From NCBI GenBank assembly GCA_028532985.1, contig JANCIK010000006.1:310001-374000 (forward strand): DNA of 64,000 bases, given 5' to 3'. The translations under genes were made by a program, and so were the position numbers. Source of the stretch: Stropharia rugosoannulata. Taxonomy: Eukaryota; Basidiomycota; Agaricomycetes; Agaricales; Strophariaceae. Below, piece by piece: positions 36,301-50,600 of the stretch. Within the stretch, counting starts at the first letter, position 1; the number at the start of each line of letters is the position of its first letter. The notes below the pieces were generated by a model. It saw only the letters and a program-made list of their open reading frames with translations, did not search any database and was not told the DNA's origin.

Positions 36301-37253
36301 TGGTCGACCCCGAGACGTGAATGGGAAGAGGTTCGCCAACTTGTCGACTTCCAGGAGAACAGGGGACAATGTTGCTGTCGTCTCTGGACCCTCGTCATCT
36401 GACGAATGATCCGCCTCTTCGTCTGCTTGCTGAGCGAGCGTTTGAGAGACGTAATCGTTATTGCTTAGTAGAACTTACCATCATAAGCGTCTTCCCGTTG
36501 AAATGATGAACAGATCATGAGCCCACATATACATGAGCAAAAAAATGTAACGCACCTCCGAACCTGCAGAACCTCCGAAGTACTGCATCTTCCCCGAGCT
36601 CCCTAGACTCAACGTGCCTAACGAATCGATTGATTTGCTAGACGGGCGTTCTTCCTCCGAGCTGCCCTCTGCCGTCGCCTGCTTCGCATTGATTGCCTCT
36701 GAGCCAAACTTAATCTTCAGCAATTCGTCCGTCAGGAGAGGATGCCGCTGGTCAGACACAGTCGACTGCAGGATCGCAAGCGCATCTTCCAGTTGTCGTA
36801 TGCGGTTGCTCATTTCGTATATCTTTTCATGCAGCTGCTCTGTATCTGCAAGAATAAACCTTTGCTATAATTGTAGTGCGTATGGTCGGATAAATCGGAT
36901 ACCACATACCTCGTTCCTTGTCCCGCGGCTAGAATTCCTAGAGGCATATCCGAAATGGTACGACATCATGAGGGACGTTACAATAGCGGCGCACCTAGAG
37001 GACATATACTCTCACAACCCCTGCGAAAACATGACCCACAGGGTAGCTTCTTGTCGCAGCGCAGCTTCAGACGACGACATTCTGCGCATGACAACTCACC
37101 TGCATTTCAGCGTCAATTTCATGGCTTGGTATTCGGAGAAAGTAGTGAGTACGCACCCAGAAGCCGTTTCCGATCGATATCGCGTAACTCCTCTTCAGTG
37201 AGTTTCTTCTGTGTGCGACGAGGAGAGATGACCCGCGTGTTATCCACTGGCAT
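33328..37253 (-). CDS. Zn(II)2Cys6 fungal-specific transcription factor
   Basis: Nuclear DNA-binding regulator in many exons. Start ATG 37253 (MPVDNTRVISPRRTQKKLTE). The zinc cluster lies around 37120-37030 and reads ELSCAECRRLKLRCDKKLPC followed by GSCFRRGC. A dimerisation coiled coil follows (EQLHEKIYEMSNRIRQLEDA). The fungal transcription factor domain (PF04082 type) covers 36370-34650: ALATLYFVFALGCLLDLKLA, MGLMATYHSLAGKRYTRDSA, RNLFWEIFSADVSHSLALGR, FPARFNPYV, LYLHRSFFAQAM and WFLMYHTFSAAV. The last exon (34581-33328) is Gln/Ser/Pro-rich, typical of an activation region, and ends WITFIRDCGIMDIGGDP. The target is unknown; it lies between the PsiD-like decarboxylase and the GMC oxidoreductase. 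Confidence 0.85.
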
Positions 37254-37521
37254 GACATTCGGAGGGGTAGAAGGGGAAGGCAATCAAATCAAGGCATCCC
37301 ATTTATCACCGCCTTTATGTTTCCATTCCCACACATGATTATACCTAGGGCCATTTCAGGGCAACTACCTACAGACAACAATCGAGCCGGCCAACACGGC
37401 CAACCGACTCACTCGGTTTCTACAATGACGCAAGCTTACTTTCTCTGCCTTTTCTTCATTTTCCCACTGGCGGTTGACTAATCATTTTGTTATGTGTCAG
37501 ATGTATGTCCTGAAAAGGCTA

Positions 37522-40500
37522 CTATACCAGTGTACTCGCCTTGACCTCCGGCGCAGCCACGTTCGCATTCAATCCACGCGTAGCTCTCGTCCCAGTCGAG
37601 TTCTTCTACATATACAATCCGGACTTCAGATTAGTAACCATGGAGATGATCGTGAACCTTACAGTGCGTCTTTTGGGCTGGTTCAGTTCCTGAACTTCCG
37701 TCTCCGCTGGAAGAGAGGGTGAGCGCGTCCTCTTGGTCCCATTGCGATGTTCCGGTGCAGGCGACTCTGGCAACTTGCTGAGGTCTGAAAGTGCATCCGA
37801 ATCATGGTCATCCTGTGGTTGTGCGGCATTCGCTCTAACAATCAATTCAGCAGTCTTGTCCTCGTCTTCATCATTGCCGTCGGCGTGCTGATTTGGGTCG
37901 ATATCGGTGATCAATTTAACATATTTCAATAATATGCTATAAACAAGTATGTATGCGCACCGCTGGACTCGACGACAACCAGGCTTTGATGTTAACCAAT
38001 GAATTTTGCTGTTCAATCTGCCTATCCCCGCCTTTCAGGACGCGAGCCACCACTTTCTGCAGTTCGGAGACTTTGCTATTCAAATCAGCGATTGTATACT
38101 CCCGCTGATTTAGGTTACATATAGCTCCACAAAGAGAGAGACGGGCCACGCACCCGTTTCAGCTCATTGTCCTTCTTTATCACATCCTCCTCGTGTATAC
38201 TTTGAGCCTCTCTCATGAGGTATCCAATAAACTCCTTCTCACGGTCTGTCTGTTGAAATATATCGTCAACATTTTTCGAACACTCCTGAAGTAAATTGAA
38301 TTACCAGGTGACCCTTTTTATAACGCGCTAAAATCTCATCCGCATTCGTAGCCAATGCACTATTTTGGTGTTGTAGCTCCGCGATTAGATGCTTGAGTTC
38401 TCTGATACGATCGTCATTCTCCACAAGCAAAGAATGTTCGACAACATTTGCGGATTCCCTAAGACGTTCTAGCTCCTCAGTGATAGTGCGAACCTGTGAT
38501 TGCGCCTTCTCTAATGCCTTTTTTGTTTCATCTGCTTGGAAGTGACTGGATGCTAGTGAATTCTCGATAACGGTAGCTCTCTTTTCCTCCGATTTCGCAA
38601 GAAGCTGAGCGCTCTTGAGCTCTGCTTGGAGGTTATTCAATTGATTATCGCTGGTCGTAATAAGTCCCTAATCACAACATTTAGCATTGACAATCGCAGA
38701 TCAGCGGACATGATCATTGCCTTCAGAGTGGCCACTTCTTCCTTCAGCAGGCCGCACTGATCTTTGGCCCTGAATAACGCCGTGCTCTGATCTTCCAGGC
38801 GAGCCTAGAGAGGAACAACGGAATAAAGCTATATACGGATTGAGAACCGGAGCAGGGGTGCTACTCCGCACCTTCAGATGTGCCACCTCGGCGATCAATC
38901 TACCAGAAGTTGATAAATATTCAAACAGGTCCAACCGGCATTTAAACTGTTACCTGTCCTGGGTTCCTTTACTCGCGCTCTCCAACTTCCTTAGGGCACT
39001 TTCTAACACGACGTATTTACCATTCGCGGTAGCAACTTCGATTGACGCGGACTTTAATTCATCCCCAAGTTCTTGCTCTTTCGTCTCCAAGTGCAACATC
39101 AGACAAATCAAAAAATTATTATTAAGCTGTCCGTACCTTCGCTGCTGCGATTTCTGCAAGCATACTGCAAGGCCGACTTAGTTGGTCGAGTCGCCAAGCT
39201 TGATAGAGCTTACCTGTTCCGACATTCTTTCTCAGTTTTTTCTAATATCACGCATCTAGCGGTAGCACTTGACGCCGTGTTCACCGCATCATGGAGTTCA
39301 CCCTGAAGCTTCTTCACTTCTTCTGTAGCGTTAGATAAAGAAGACTTGAGATAGGATATTTGTGTTGAGCTGGTCGAATGAAATCAGCAACTCAGGATAT
39401 GCGCAATGACAATAGTGACGGTACCTTTCTACGTTCAACTTCTCTGTTTCTGAAAGTTTCTTTCTTAGTTCGCCACTCTGATGGTTTGAAAGACGTTCTA
39501 ATCCTATGTATTGCTCCTGTGAACTATCAAAAGTCACGGGTTAGTGTGGTTGAGTTATGGATCAACAAGGAGTACTTACAGCTCTAACGATGTTTGCAAA
39601 GTAGCACATTTTGCCTCCATTTCTTGTAATTTAGTGGAGAGATCCTTGTTCTTTAGTCGAAGTTGCTCAAAAGACAGTACAAGATCCGTCTTCTCGGCGA
39701 GAGCTTTTTTCGTGTTGTCGAGGCTGTATGCGGCAGGGGTTTCATCATTTTTAAGCGTTTACATTAACATATCGAAGGACAACGTACACAAGTTGCAAGT
39801 TTTCCTTCGACTGCTGCATCAGTACGATATTCGCATTGAGATGTGCTACATCCCGCTCTAAGGCGTTAATTATCGGGCCATTCGCATGCAATTCGCTGTC
39901 CTTATCGGCCAGAGCTTTTTTACTTTCCGCAAGACTGAAACGTGATATATGATATCAGAATAAGAAAGCCGAATGGCGAAAACCAATCATACAGAGCTCG
40001 TAGTTCTGCCTTTGATTCGCTCAACGACTTGATCTCGGCCTTCAGCGAGATGATTTCCTTATCTCTGGCGTTGATAATGTCTTGTGAATTCAACAGTTTT
40101 GAGACATTCCTGCGTCTTCGTGAACTCAGGATCGTGACTATCTGAGAACTAACTCACTCAGATTTCAAGGTTCGAAGTGATTCGAGTTCCAAAATCTGGG
40201 CATCAATTTCTCTTTGCTGTACATCGACTCTGCGATGAGAATGATAATTACGAATCAGATGACATCGCAAGCTGCCTTAATGAAACTCACTTTTCCAGAG
40301 TGGCCTGTAATTGTACTTCAGTCGTAGCAGCAGAAGAGAGTGCATCAATCGATTCTTGCTCTCTTATCGATAAACGCGCGAAGAGCTCTTCCATTTTTTT
40401 CTCTGCTTCCATTAATTGAAGAGTAAAAGGGCACAGGTATAACACATACCGACTGAGACAATGGCGTCGAATTCTTCCCTTCCTTCTTGGCGGGCACGGA

Positions 40501-41988
40501 GGAATTCTTGAGTCACTCCTCTCTTCTCGTCCTCGAGCTCCCTTATGCGACTGTGTGCATCCGCTAACTGTGACCCTTGGTGGTGAAGCTTGTTTCTGAG
40601 GAGATCGGTGACTTGTTGGGCTGGGAAAATGTCAGCGATGAGAAACGGATAGTTCAAGATGTATTACAAGACAGCAAATCGGCTTGTAGCTCCTTTAGCA
40701 CAGTTTTTGTTTCTGCCATACGCGCTATAGCGTTATCGCCATCCAATAGTGGCCGTAACGCTGAAATAGGATGAGAAGGGGCCGGTACCAAGAAACTGAA
40801 CACTTACTAGCTAATCCCTGAGTAGCCAGCGCCTTGGATCCGGAGGCTTCTTTAACAAGACTTTGATGTGAAGATTGCAGCGTAATGTATGCTCTCTTCA
40901 AGTCTCGCATATTGCTGTCAACGGTGGCGTACCTGGTATAAATCGTAAATAAGCAAGAAAAGAGACAGTAGGTTGTCACTCGCTCGATTTTGAGTTTGGC
41001 AATGCTTTCTTTTGTCGTGCTTATTGTGTTTCGAAGCCTATCGTTTTCAGACTTTTCTTGAGCATGCGTTTCCTGAAGAGATCTTTGGTCGGCGGCGAGG
41101 GAGGTAAGCTCGGATTTGTTGTGAAGAGACTGGGACTTGAGGGAGGCTATTTCAGTTTCACTGGCAGCAAGTTGCTCCCGAACCGAGGCTAGAGACGGTC
41201 TCATGGCCTGTATTTCAGCGTTTGCAGACGTCAACTGAGTTTCCAGTGAAGCCAGCCTAGAGCGAGCATCTTCAACTTCACGAGTGAGCTGGAAGTTCAT
41301 TGACACCAGGTGCTCATTTTCCTTCTGGAGATCTTTATTCCTAGACATAGTGGATGTAATGTATTGTATCTGGAGTATTTAGCAATCATATACAGATAAA
41401 ACTGGTAAGAAATACCATATCATCCTCGCCTCTCGCATTCTTGTTGAACCCGTGAGATTCATTGATTGTTTGTAAGGGATGTGATGGCCCTTGAAGCGTA
41501 GACAGCCGTAACGCGTTCTGCGCCCTCCCTGCGGGTGAGATACGCCTTCTGACCTGACTATATGCGCTTTCGGGAGAGCCGTCTGAGGCTAATGCTGGAG
41601 AAGACAACACTTTTGGAAGTTTAGGTCAACCAGAAGACAGCATGAAGTAATTTTCATCACTATGACCCAACACTCGCTCGCTGCCTGGACGATCCGTTCT
41701 TTGGGCTATATGCATGGATGGCGCCAAGGGGGTAGAGGCTCTACGCGAGCCCGAAGTAGAAAGCAAGTGCGTCAGGGATATTCGAGGTGTTGCCTGCAAC
41801 GCAGTTCTCCTCTCAGCGGCCATTTTCCCTGATACATCATCATTATTCAAAATGTTTGTGGTGTCGGTTAGATGAGAGGTGCTGAATCGCCTGCCGTCAA
41901 GCAGCCCTTGGCTCTGCGCATTGGAAAAGGCTCTTCCGCTTCTGGCGGCTGTGGAATCATGGGACGTCAACCGTTCATGTACATCCAT
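37522..41988 (-). CDS. Long coiled-coil protein
   Basis: Unrecognised protein, probably near 1000 residues, in many exons of 60-600 bases. The N-terminus (ATG 41988, MDVHERLTSHDSTAARSGRA) is Ser/Arg-rich and disordered, with RRRISPAGRAQ and several SP/TP sites. From about 41390 to 38050 nearly every minus-strand exon encodes heptad-like Leu/Glu/Lys/Gln sequence (QKENEHLVSMNFQLTREVED, SETEIASLKSQS, RELKHLIAELQHQN). The C-terminus is acidic then basic (NDEDEDKTAEL, KRTRSPSLPAE), ending KASTLV before a TAG at 37524-37522. The protein looks like a rod, as in spindle, Golgi or nuclear-envelope scaffolds, but nothing identifies the partner. One short intron (36 bases, near 41632) makes the N-terminal join less certain. 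Confidence 0.7.
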
Positions 41989-42177
41989 GTTTGGAGAGTG
42001 TTTATTCAAGAAATAATAGTCCAAGAAAATGACAATGTGGTGCAAATGTTGTGTTGAACAAAACGTTAAACGTTAGTGAATGTCAAGTAAACGTCCAAGT
42101 CCGAAAAATCGCGCCAAGGCGCGACATAGGTCACAATCACATGGTATGTGTGACATAGCACTCGTGACTCCAGGTTC

Positions 42178-42240
42178 GTTTCCACCTTGTTTCCAACTTG
42201 TTTCAATTGTTTCTCAATTGTTTCTACCAAGTTTCTACGT
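42178..42240. repeat. Six tandem ~11-base GTTTC units
   Basis: Six imperfect units starting GTTTC and ending in CTT, ATT or CAA, 9-12 bases each, in the shared promoter region of the divergent coiled-coil and GMC genes. The remainder of 41989-42765 also has an 11-base direct repeat (GCAGCCAAGTT/A) near 42400 and no coding sequence. Confidence 0.7.
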
Positions 42241-42685
42241 AAGTATATAACACCGAATTTCTTGCTAGTTTCGTCAATATGTTTTGTTTTATTGCGTTGA
42301 CTCTTCGCTAGTATCATCTTACTCTCGATACCGTGAAGTTATAAACATGAATAGTCTTATTTATGCAAAGTAAAATAGTACACTGTGCCATTCCGGAGGC
42401 AGCCAAGTTGCAGCCAAGTAGCCGACAAATCTTGGACAAATCACAACGTGCTTCAATGTCAAGAACCATAAACTACCACAAACAGGCCAATCATATAGAG
42501 CCGAAGTAGGCTGGGGTTTTTAAGATGCCATAATTGCGGTCGGGAAACGGAACGGATGCCAAGCGAATCAGGTCGTTCGTTTTGACATCCAACCCCTTCT
42601 CATTCTACGAGTCTTCACAAACGGTAAGCATCAAATCAACAAGCTTAAAGGAAACTTATGAAATCTCCTTAGGCTCTTGTAATAG

Positions 42686-42692
42686 TATAAAT
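42686..42692 (+). promoter_or_regulatory. Possible TATA box of the GMC gene
   Basis: TATAAAT 74 bases upstream of the GMC oxidoreductase ATG, a plausible spacing for a fungal TATA-containing promoter. Confidence 0.35.
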
Positions 42693-42744
42693 TTCTTGAA
42701 CAAACTATTATTTTACGACTACCGCTTGTGGAGGATACGCCTAA

Positions 42745-45206
<2,462 letters not shown>

Positions 45207-46059
45207 CAAATTTAATGAATGTTATCTATGCTGTGCTATTGATATTATTAGCGCTCAAGTGACAAACTAATCTTTACCGACTTGGAGTAAGAGGTATGCC
45301 CTCTTTCACCCCTAGTGCTCGCTGGCCTCCACTGTGGCTTTCCTTTGTTCTAAGTTTGCAGTTTCCGTTCAGTGGCTTTTTCTTCAGCCTTCGTCGCGGG
45401 ATCAATTCATCAGTCTATTTCTGACAGCACCGTGGCCGTCGCTCGCCGCATCTTCACATGTTTGTGGTGGCTGTCGAAGAAATGAATACAAGAAGGTTCG
45501 AAGAAGGCCTTTCTTAAAATATTCCAGTGCTGATTCTGATGTTTTAGCTTTGCGCTACCAGTTCATGTCAGTGGTATGAATTAAATACTTGTTGAACGAG
45601 TTTCCTTGTGACGGTCCTGATTGATGTGTGGGAAGTCAGTCTTGTGTTTCTTCCTCAGGCCGTTCTTTCTGCGTTAAGCAATGGATAGTGAATATCTACT
45701 AACTATGATAGGTAATAATATCTATTTCGTAGAGTTTGGGGGATGCGCGGCAAGGCGTATGCCGCTGCGTAGACGCATGGTGCAGAGCCGAGGTGAATGC
45801 CAGAATCCGAAGAAAAGAATCCGTTTTATTTCAAGGAACGTACCAGTTACACCTATCTTAACGGAAATATGCACCAGTGCCAAATCACTGATCCAGATAA
45901 GATACACTATGAGGAACTGATGATCAAAAAATTTGTAGCAAACACAATCGCCGGGCGAACCCACAACACTGTTTTCATTAGATTTTGTGCCTGACATTCC
46001 TCGTCAGCTTCCCGAATACTTAAGGCATCTTGGGAAGTCGCGGTTTTAGGCAGTTCACC
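45207..46059. other. Intergenic
   Basis: No coding sequence recognised; 3' flank of the GMC gene and promoter of the next gene. Short frames have no family features. Confidence 0.5.
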
Positions 46060-47390
46060 ATGTCCAATTCGACAGACAACCTTGACACCCCTGTAGCACT
46101 ACAGGAACTATTAAACAGCGCGTCACTAGATGGTGACTTTCTGGGTCTCTTTACGACAGGTAAGAATGTGCAATGGCCATTCGGTACAGTTTAATTGACC
46201 ATGTACACTTTTTGACAGGAATGTCATTCGTAGTATTTCTAGCCACTATGTATATTTTCAGTGACTATTGCCTGCTACAAATTTGAAGATACTACCGCTC
46301 ATATTGTCCTATCTAGTCAGTGCAAAACGGGACAAGAATCTCTACATCCTTGTGACATTAGTCCTACTGAACGGCATTCCGTTGACCGCAGTTGGACTAG
46401 CATGGCAATTCGCACTTCAGGCATTTATTAATAATGGCGAAATGCGATACTCTACATTTCTATTCAACGAGTCGGGGAATCAAGGCAATGCATTGGCGCA
46501 GGTTGTATTGCTATATGCTGGCTACCTACTAGCGGACGGCTTAATGGTAAGTATTCGTCAATGTTATAATCTGGATATCGTCAAAACGTACTAAACTTTT
46601 TAACTTTCTGATTCAGTTGTGGAGATGTTTCCATATGGTGCAAGGTTCAATACGAACTATGTGGCTTCTATACGGGTGTTACGTTCTTGAAATAGGTCAG
46701 ACATCCATCCACAGATTTATGCTTTTTTGGTCTAATTAGATAATTGGTATAGCTACCTTTGTGGCTACCATAATCATAAACCACATTGTACTAATCGAGC
46801 AGGGTACCAACTCACTACAGTTAGCAAATGCACTGAACGCTTTGGAAGCCTGCGCAGCCGGGATGACGGCAGTAACGAGTTTTCTGGCATCCTACACCAT
46901 ATGCCGCGTCATACTTGCCTCCACAGGCACTGAGTATGGCATGCCCACTAGGCACTGGTTTAAGCACATTCTCCACATCACCATCAGCTCGGCGGTGCTG
47001 TACACCGGTTTTTCAATTCTATACACAGCACTCGTAATTGGAAGTCTGTTCTCGTCGAACCAGACTTTATTTCTAGCTGCTATCACAGTTTCGAGTGCAA
47101 GTCCAGCGGTGACAGTGAGTCATTTTTTCTAATTTTATTTCTTGTAGAACTTAATTATTGTGCTGATTGGTTAGGCGCTGGCACCCACTCTTATGGTAGC
47201 GCAGATCACTCTCTCCTCTCAGAAAATTCAAGATAGGACAGCCGCCGTTGACACGCACCATGTGACGACGCTTCAATTTCAGGGAAACATCACCTCAACG
47301 CAGTCATCAAATGTATCACGAGAAATCCTGGCACCTAATGTACCTTCACAGCGGGATACCATTGCTTGTACAGAGAAAGATGTTGTTTAG
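46060..47390 (+). CDS. Seven-helix membrane protein, Agaricomycete orphan family
   Basis: Membrane protein of 342 residues; exons 46060-46159, 46219-46260, 46317-46546, 46617-46695, 46753-47114 and 47175-47390 (1029 nt). N-terminus MSNSTDNLDTPVALQELL is extracellular-like with an N-glycosylation site. Hydrophobic segments follow, with ADGLMLWRCFHMVQGSIRTM after helix 3, matching the motif of the 14157-15513 protein, and NALEACAAGMTAVTSFLASY in helix 5. The C-tail is hydrophilic. Function unknown, receptor-like by topology. It converges with the DUF6533 gene, stop to stop 156 bases apart. Confidence 0.8.
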
Positions 47391-47546
47391 CTCTGGTACT
47401 TATATTTGCAGGACAGGCGAAGATATGAAGTAAATGTCAATTTACATAGCTATGTGTATCACATTGAATCATAATCGAATCATTATCCAACTGTCGCACA
47501 TCAAACTTTGTGTGACCAAAGTCAATTTCGAGAACGAGAATGTCAG

Positions 47547-49477
47547 CTATTCCTTGTAGGTTTTGGAGCCTTGGGTTGTATTCTCACTTGTTATGCTTGA
47601 CCCGCTGACGTGCTGCTTTGGTATATTCGACAGTTCTATCTCAGGAGACTGGCTAGCCGCTGAGCTCTTTATGTAGTTAAATCCCTTCAGGTTTAGCATG
47701 ATTCTGTCCAAATCATTGATAAATGGAATGTCGGTACCATACTTGTTGGAAGACTTCCGCACCTTGAACAGGCAGTTGCCTGGAGGAACTTCATAAATTC
47801 AATGGTCATGGAAGATGTCTCTGGAATGACTAGATCCAAGATACCATTACATGTACCTGCAACTGAGAGGGGATATCCTCTATCAGTACCTGAACTACCT
47901 TTCTTTAGGTATAGATATAAAACCATGGTACTACCAAGGTACTACTACTCACCAAACATGGCTATATGTTGTATCGGTCATGTTATTTGCTGACTCCTTG
48001 GCACGTCAAATATGCATGACAAAGAAAATACTGACCCATGAAGTATAGAGCGCCTGATATTGTTTTCATTAATCGTGAAATGCTTCGTAAAGGCATAATT
48101 CTTTTTACCATCACGTATCAGAAGCTTTACAAGTCCGGTGGGGCCATGAATCATGTTTGAAGATATCTGTACTATCGTAAAAGTAAGCAGAATAAAGGAG
48201 AAAATAAAAGTAATACCGTGTGATAAAGAGCTTACAATGTTGGTATGACTTCCATGCAGTCAATGCAAACAGTACTATGGTCATGGCGCCAACAAAATCA
48301 GAAAACCTTGCAGTATAAGATGCTCACTCACGGAATTCCGTAAAAACAATCCAAAACCAGATTGCTGCAATGAAGTTTGTCGTAAGTTGTGCATTGCCTG
48401 CGGTCTTTGGTACAGTAATGCATCCTGACGTTCCAAGAAATGCAGAAGGCAAATCTTGTCAATGAATAGTACATCACTTAACAGGTGTCCTTTGATAAAT
48501 GGAAATATCCTACAAGTTTGCCACCTCAATATGACAACAGAGCATGCCACAAGGAGAAAGTTAGATCCCTGTAGTAATTTACGTTTGTTAAATATGCATT
48601 TATGTCATATTGCAAGTTAACAGTCCTACCGCACAGAATCCAGTTAATATAATGCGTAATTTGGAGCTCCGATATAAGGCATGTATACGCATAACAAGCA
48701 CATCTTCAAGTTTTTATTGATAGCATATGAGTATATATTAGTGTGCGCTTGGAGATATATTGGTCTCTTACATTGAACAACCGCATTAGAAAAAGCCGGA
48801 AAGACTATTGTAAGAATTTGATATGCCTGGCAACTAAAAAGGTTCAGTTTTACTATCCAGTTTAAGCACAGTCTAGACATGTCACAACTTCGAAGATACT
48901 ATTAGTTGGTTCCTCACTTTGTAACGTAGAGAAGGGGAGACATACAGTTGTAGTGGGAGCAGATGCAAATTCAGCTGGTTACAATTAATGTTAGCTTTCA
49001 TGTGTGCCACAATTAGTGATATGTCATACAGTATAGATCAACTCCGAACAGCATCAAAGGAATATAACGATTCTTTGCCTGGTATTTAGATACTAGCTCT
49101 GCCGTAGTAAGAAAAGTGCAGCGACTTACAAGGAAAAATATAGTTTTCCCATAAGACCTTGGTGATCTCCATATTAGCGATACCTGTATGAATCGGATCC
49201 AGGATACCAATTATCAATGTGAATATAAGGTCCCTAGCTACTTGTAGCTACTAACTTCCAAATCAGCTGTTAATATCATGTCCCAGACAAGGGCTGTAAC
49301 AGAAGCAACTGAAAGCAATTTTGAGTGGACCATTTGTGACTGATAAAGCGAATTATGAACCTGTTGCGTACTGCCCTCAGAGTGTTAGCTAGTACAGAGC
49401 TTGCCACAATGAAAAGGACTCCTCACCTTTGTGGCGATAAGAGTTGAGAGAAGGGATGTTTGCATGAGATCTGACAT
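47547..49477 (-). CDS. DUF6533-type membrane protein
   Basis: Recovered by joining short minus-strand exons; no single frame shows it. Start ATG 49477 (MSDLMQTSLLSTLIATK), exon 1 49477-49427. The DUF6533 core follows: SVASVTALVWDMILTADLE, then VSLIWRSPRSYGKTIFFL, then AKNRYIPLMLFGVDLY. Later exons give AYQILTIVFPAFSNAVVQ, VLVMRIHALYRSSKLRIIL and NFLLVACSVVILRWQT, and the last ends DLDRIMLNLKGFNYIK and a hydrophilic tail to a stop at 47547. Joins between 47760 and 48480 are not resolved, so I cannot say whether the gene is intact. Multi-pass membrane protein of unknown function, typical of Agaricomycetes. Confidence 0.7.
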
Positions 49478-50600
49478 TGTAGAAGATGTTCAAGAACCTG
49501 AGAGATTGAGCTGGATTTATAGACTGAAATGTGATGGGCTCCGTGACCGCAGCTCACCTCGAAGTAAAGCTTCTTACATCACAATCACCAAACAAGCCTT
49601 GTCATCTCATTTCGGTTCTACACAATGAATTTTTACTAGCACCTGTGAATTGATTTGTTATATTTGTTATACCTTGATATGGTTGGATTGGGACGTTCAA
49701 ATTTCTGAACTTGTAATCAACTTAGATACACTCTTAATTTTCTAATGTGTTATCTGAGTCGAACGGCATTGCTGTAAATAGCAGCGCTTAACCATAAGAG
49801 CTAGCAATTTTGGGAGACCAGGTACATATAGTACCTCGGTGCTTGATAATCTGCTCCAGAAATATCTCCTATCATCGTCCTAATGGATATTTTTGTCTCT
49901 GTACCATGCATATATATAGATATACGGTTATAATCCATGAACCACATTACACGCTTTAATCTTGTAACTAGTAGCCCAGTGCATTCTTATCAAACAGAAG
50001 GATTTTCTAAGCATTTCTGCCCGGGTTTGTCTGGGTTTGTCAAAATAGTAAACACATCATAATACGTATAGCTGATAAAGCCATCAATACATCGATCAAT
50101 GTCAAACCTATATATGTCTAAGTAGTTTCTATAAAAGAAGCGTCCCAAGAGACTACGCAGAGTGACATCCGAAGAGTATACTCGGGTTCTCAATTCAAAG
50201 GTTCTCGATCAATCACAATCAGTCGCCTTGGAAGGCGAGCATGCGGTGTTTACTTAGGAGTCGATCAGCGTTGATTAAATTGATTATCCTATTATATGGC
50301 GATATACGCTAAAAGGGTCACTAGATGTCGTGGGCTACCCGGGCTTCAGTATAACCTCGACCAGTTAAATCTGAACGGAATTGTAAATAGCTTGATGAAT
50401 CAAAACAAACAATGTATTGTTTTTACACACATCTTTTATATTGATAGGAGCTTCCGAGGGCAAAAGGGGAGCACAGGTACCAAGCATCCGGGCCCCTCCT
50501 TGAGTATCATACAACCAAGAAGTAAGGTATATAATGGTACAAGACAGAAACGTTGGCAGGGAATAGACAACCATCCAATTATATGAATAACGGAGAAAAT
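49478..50600. other. Intergenic
   Basis: AT-rich spacer of 1.1 kb between two minus-strand genes. No coding sequence or RNA recognised. Confidence 0.5.

Noticed and set aside
47800..47990. Similar peptides on both strands around GGATATCC
   Set aside because: A local imperfect palindrome in the unresolved part of the DUF6533 gene; no terminal repeats or target duplication of a mobile element.
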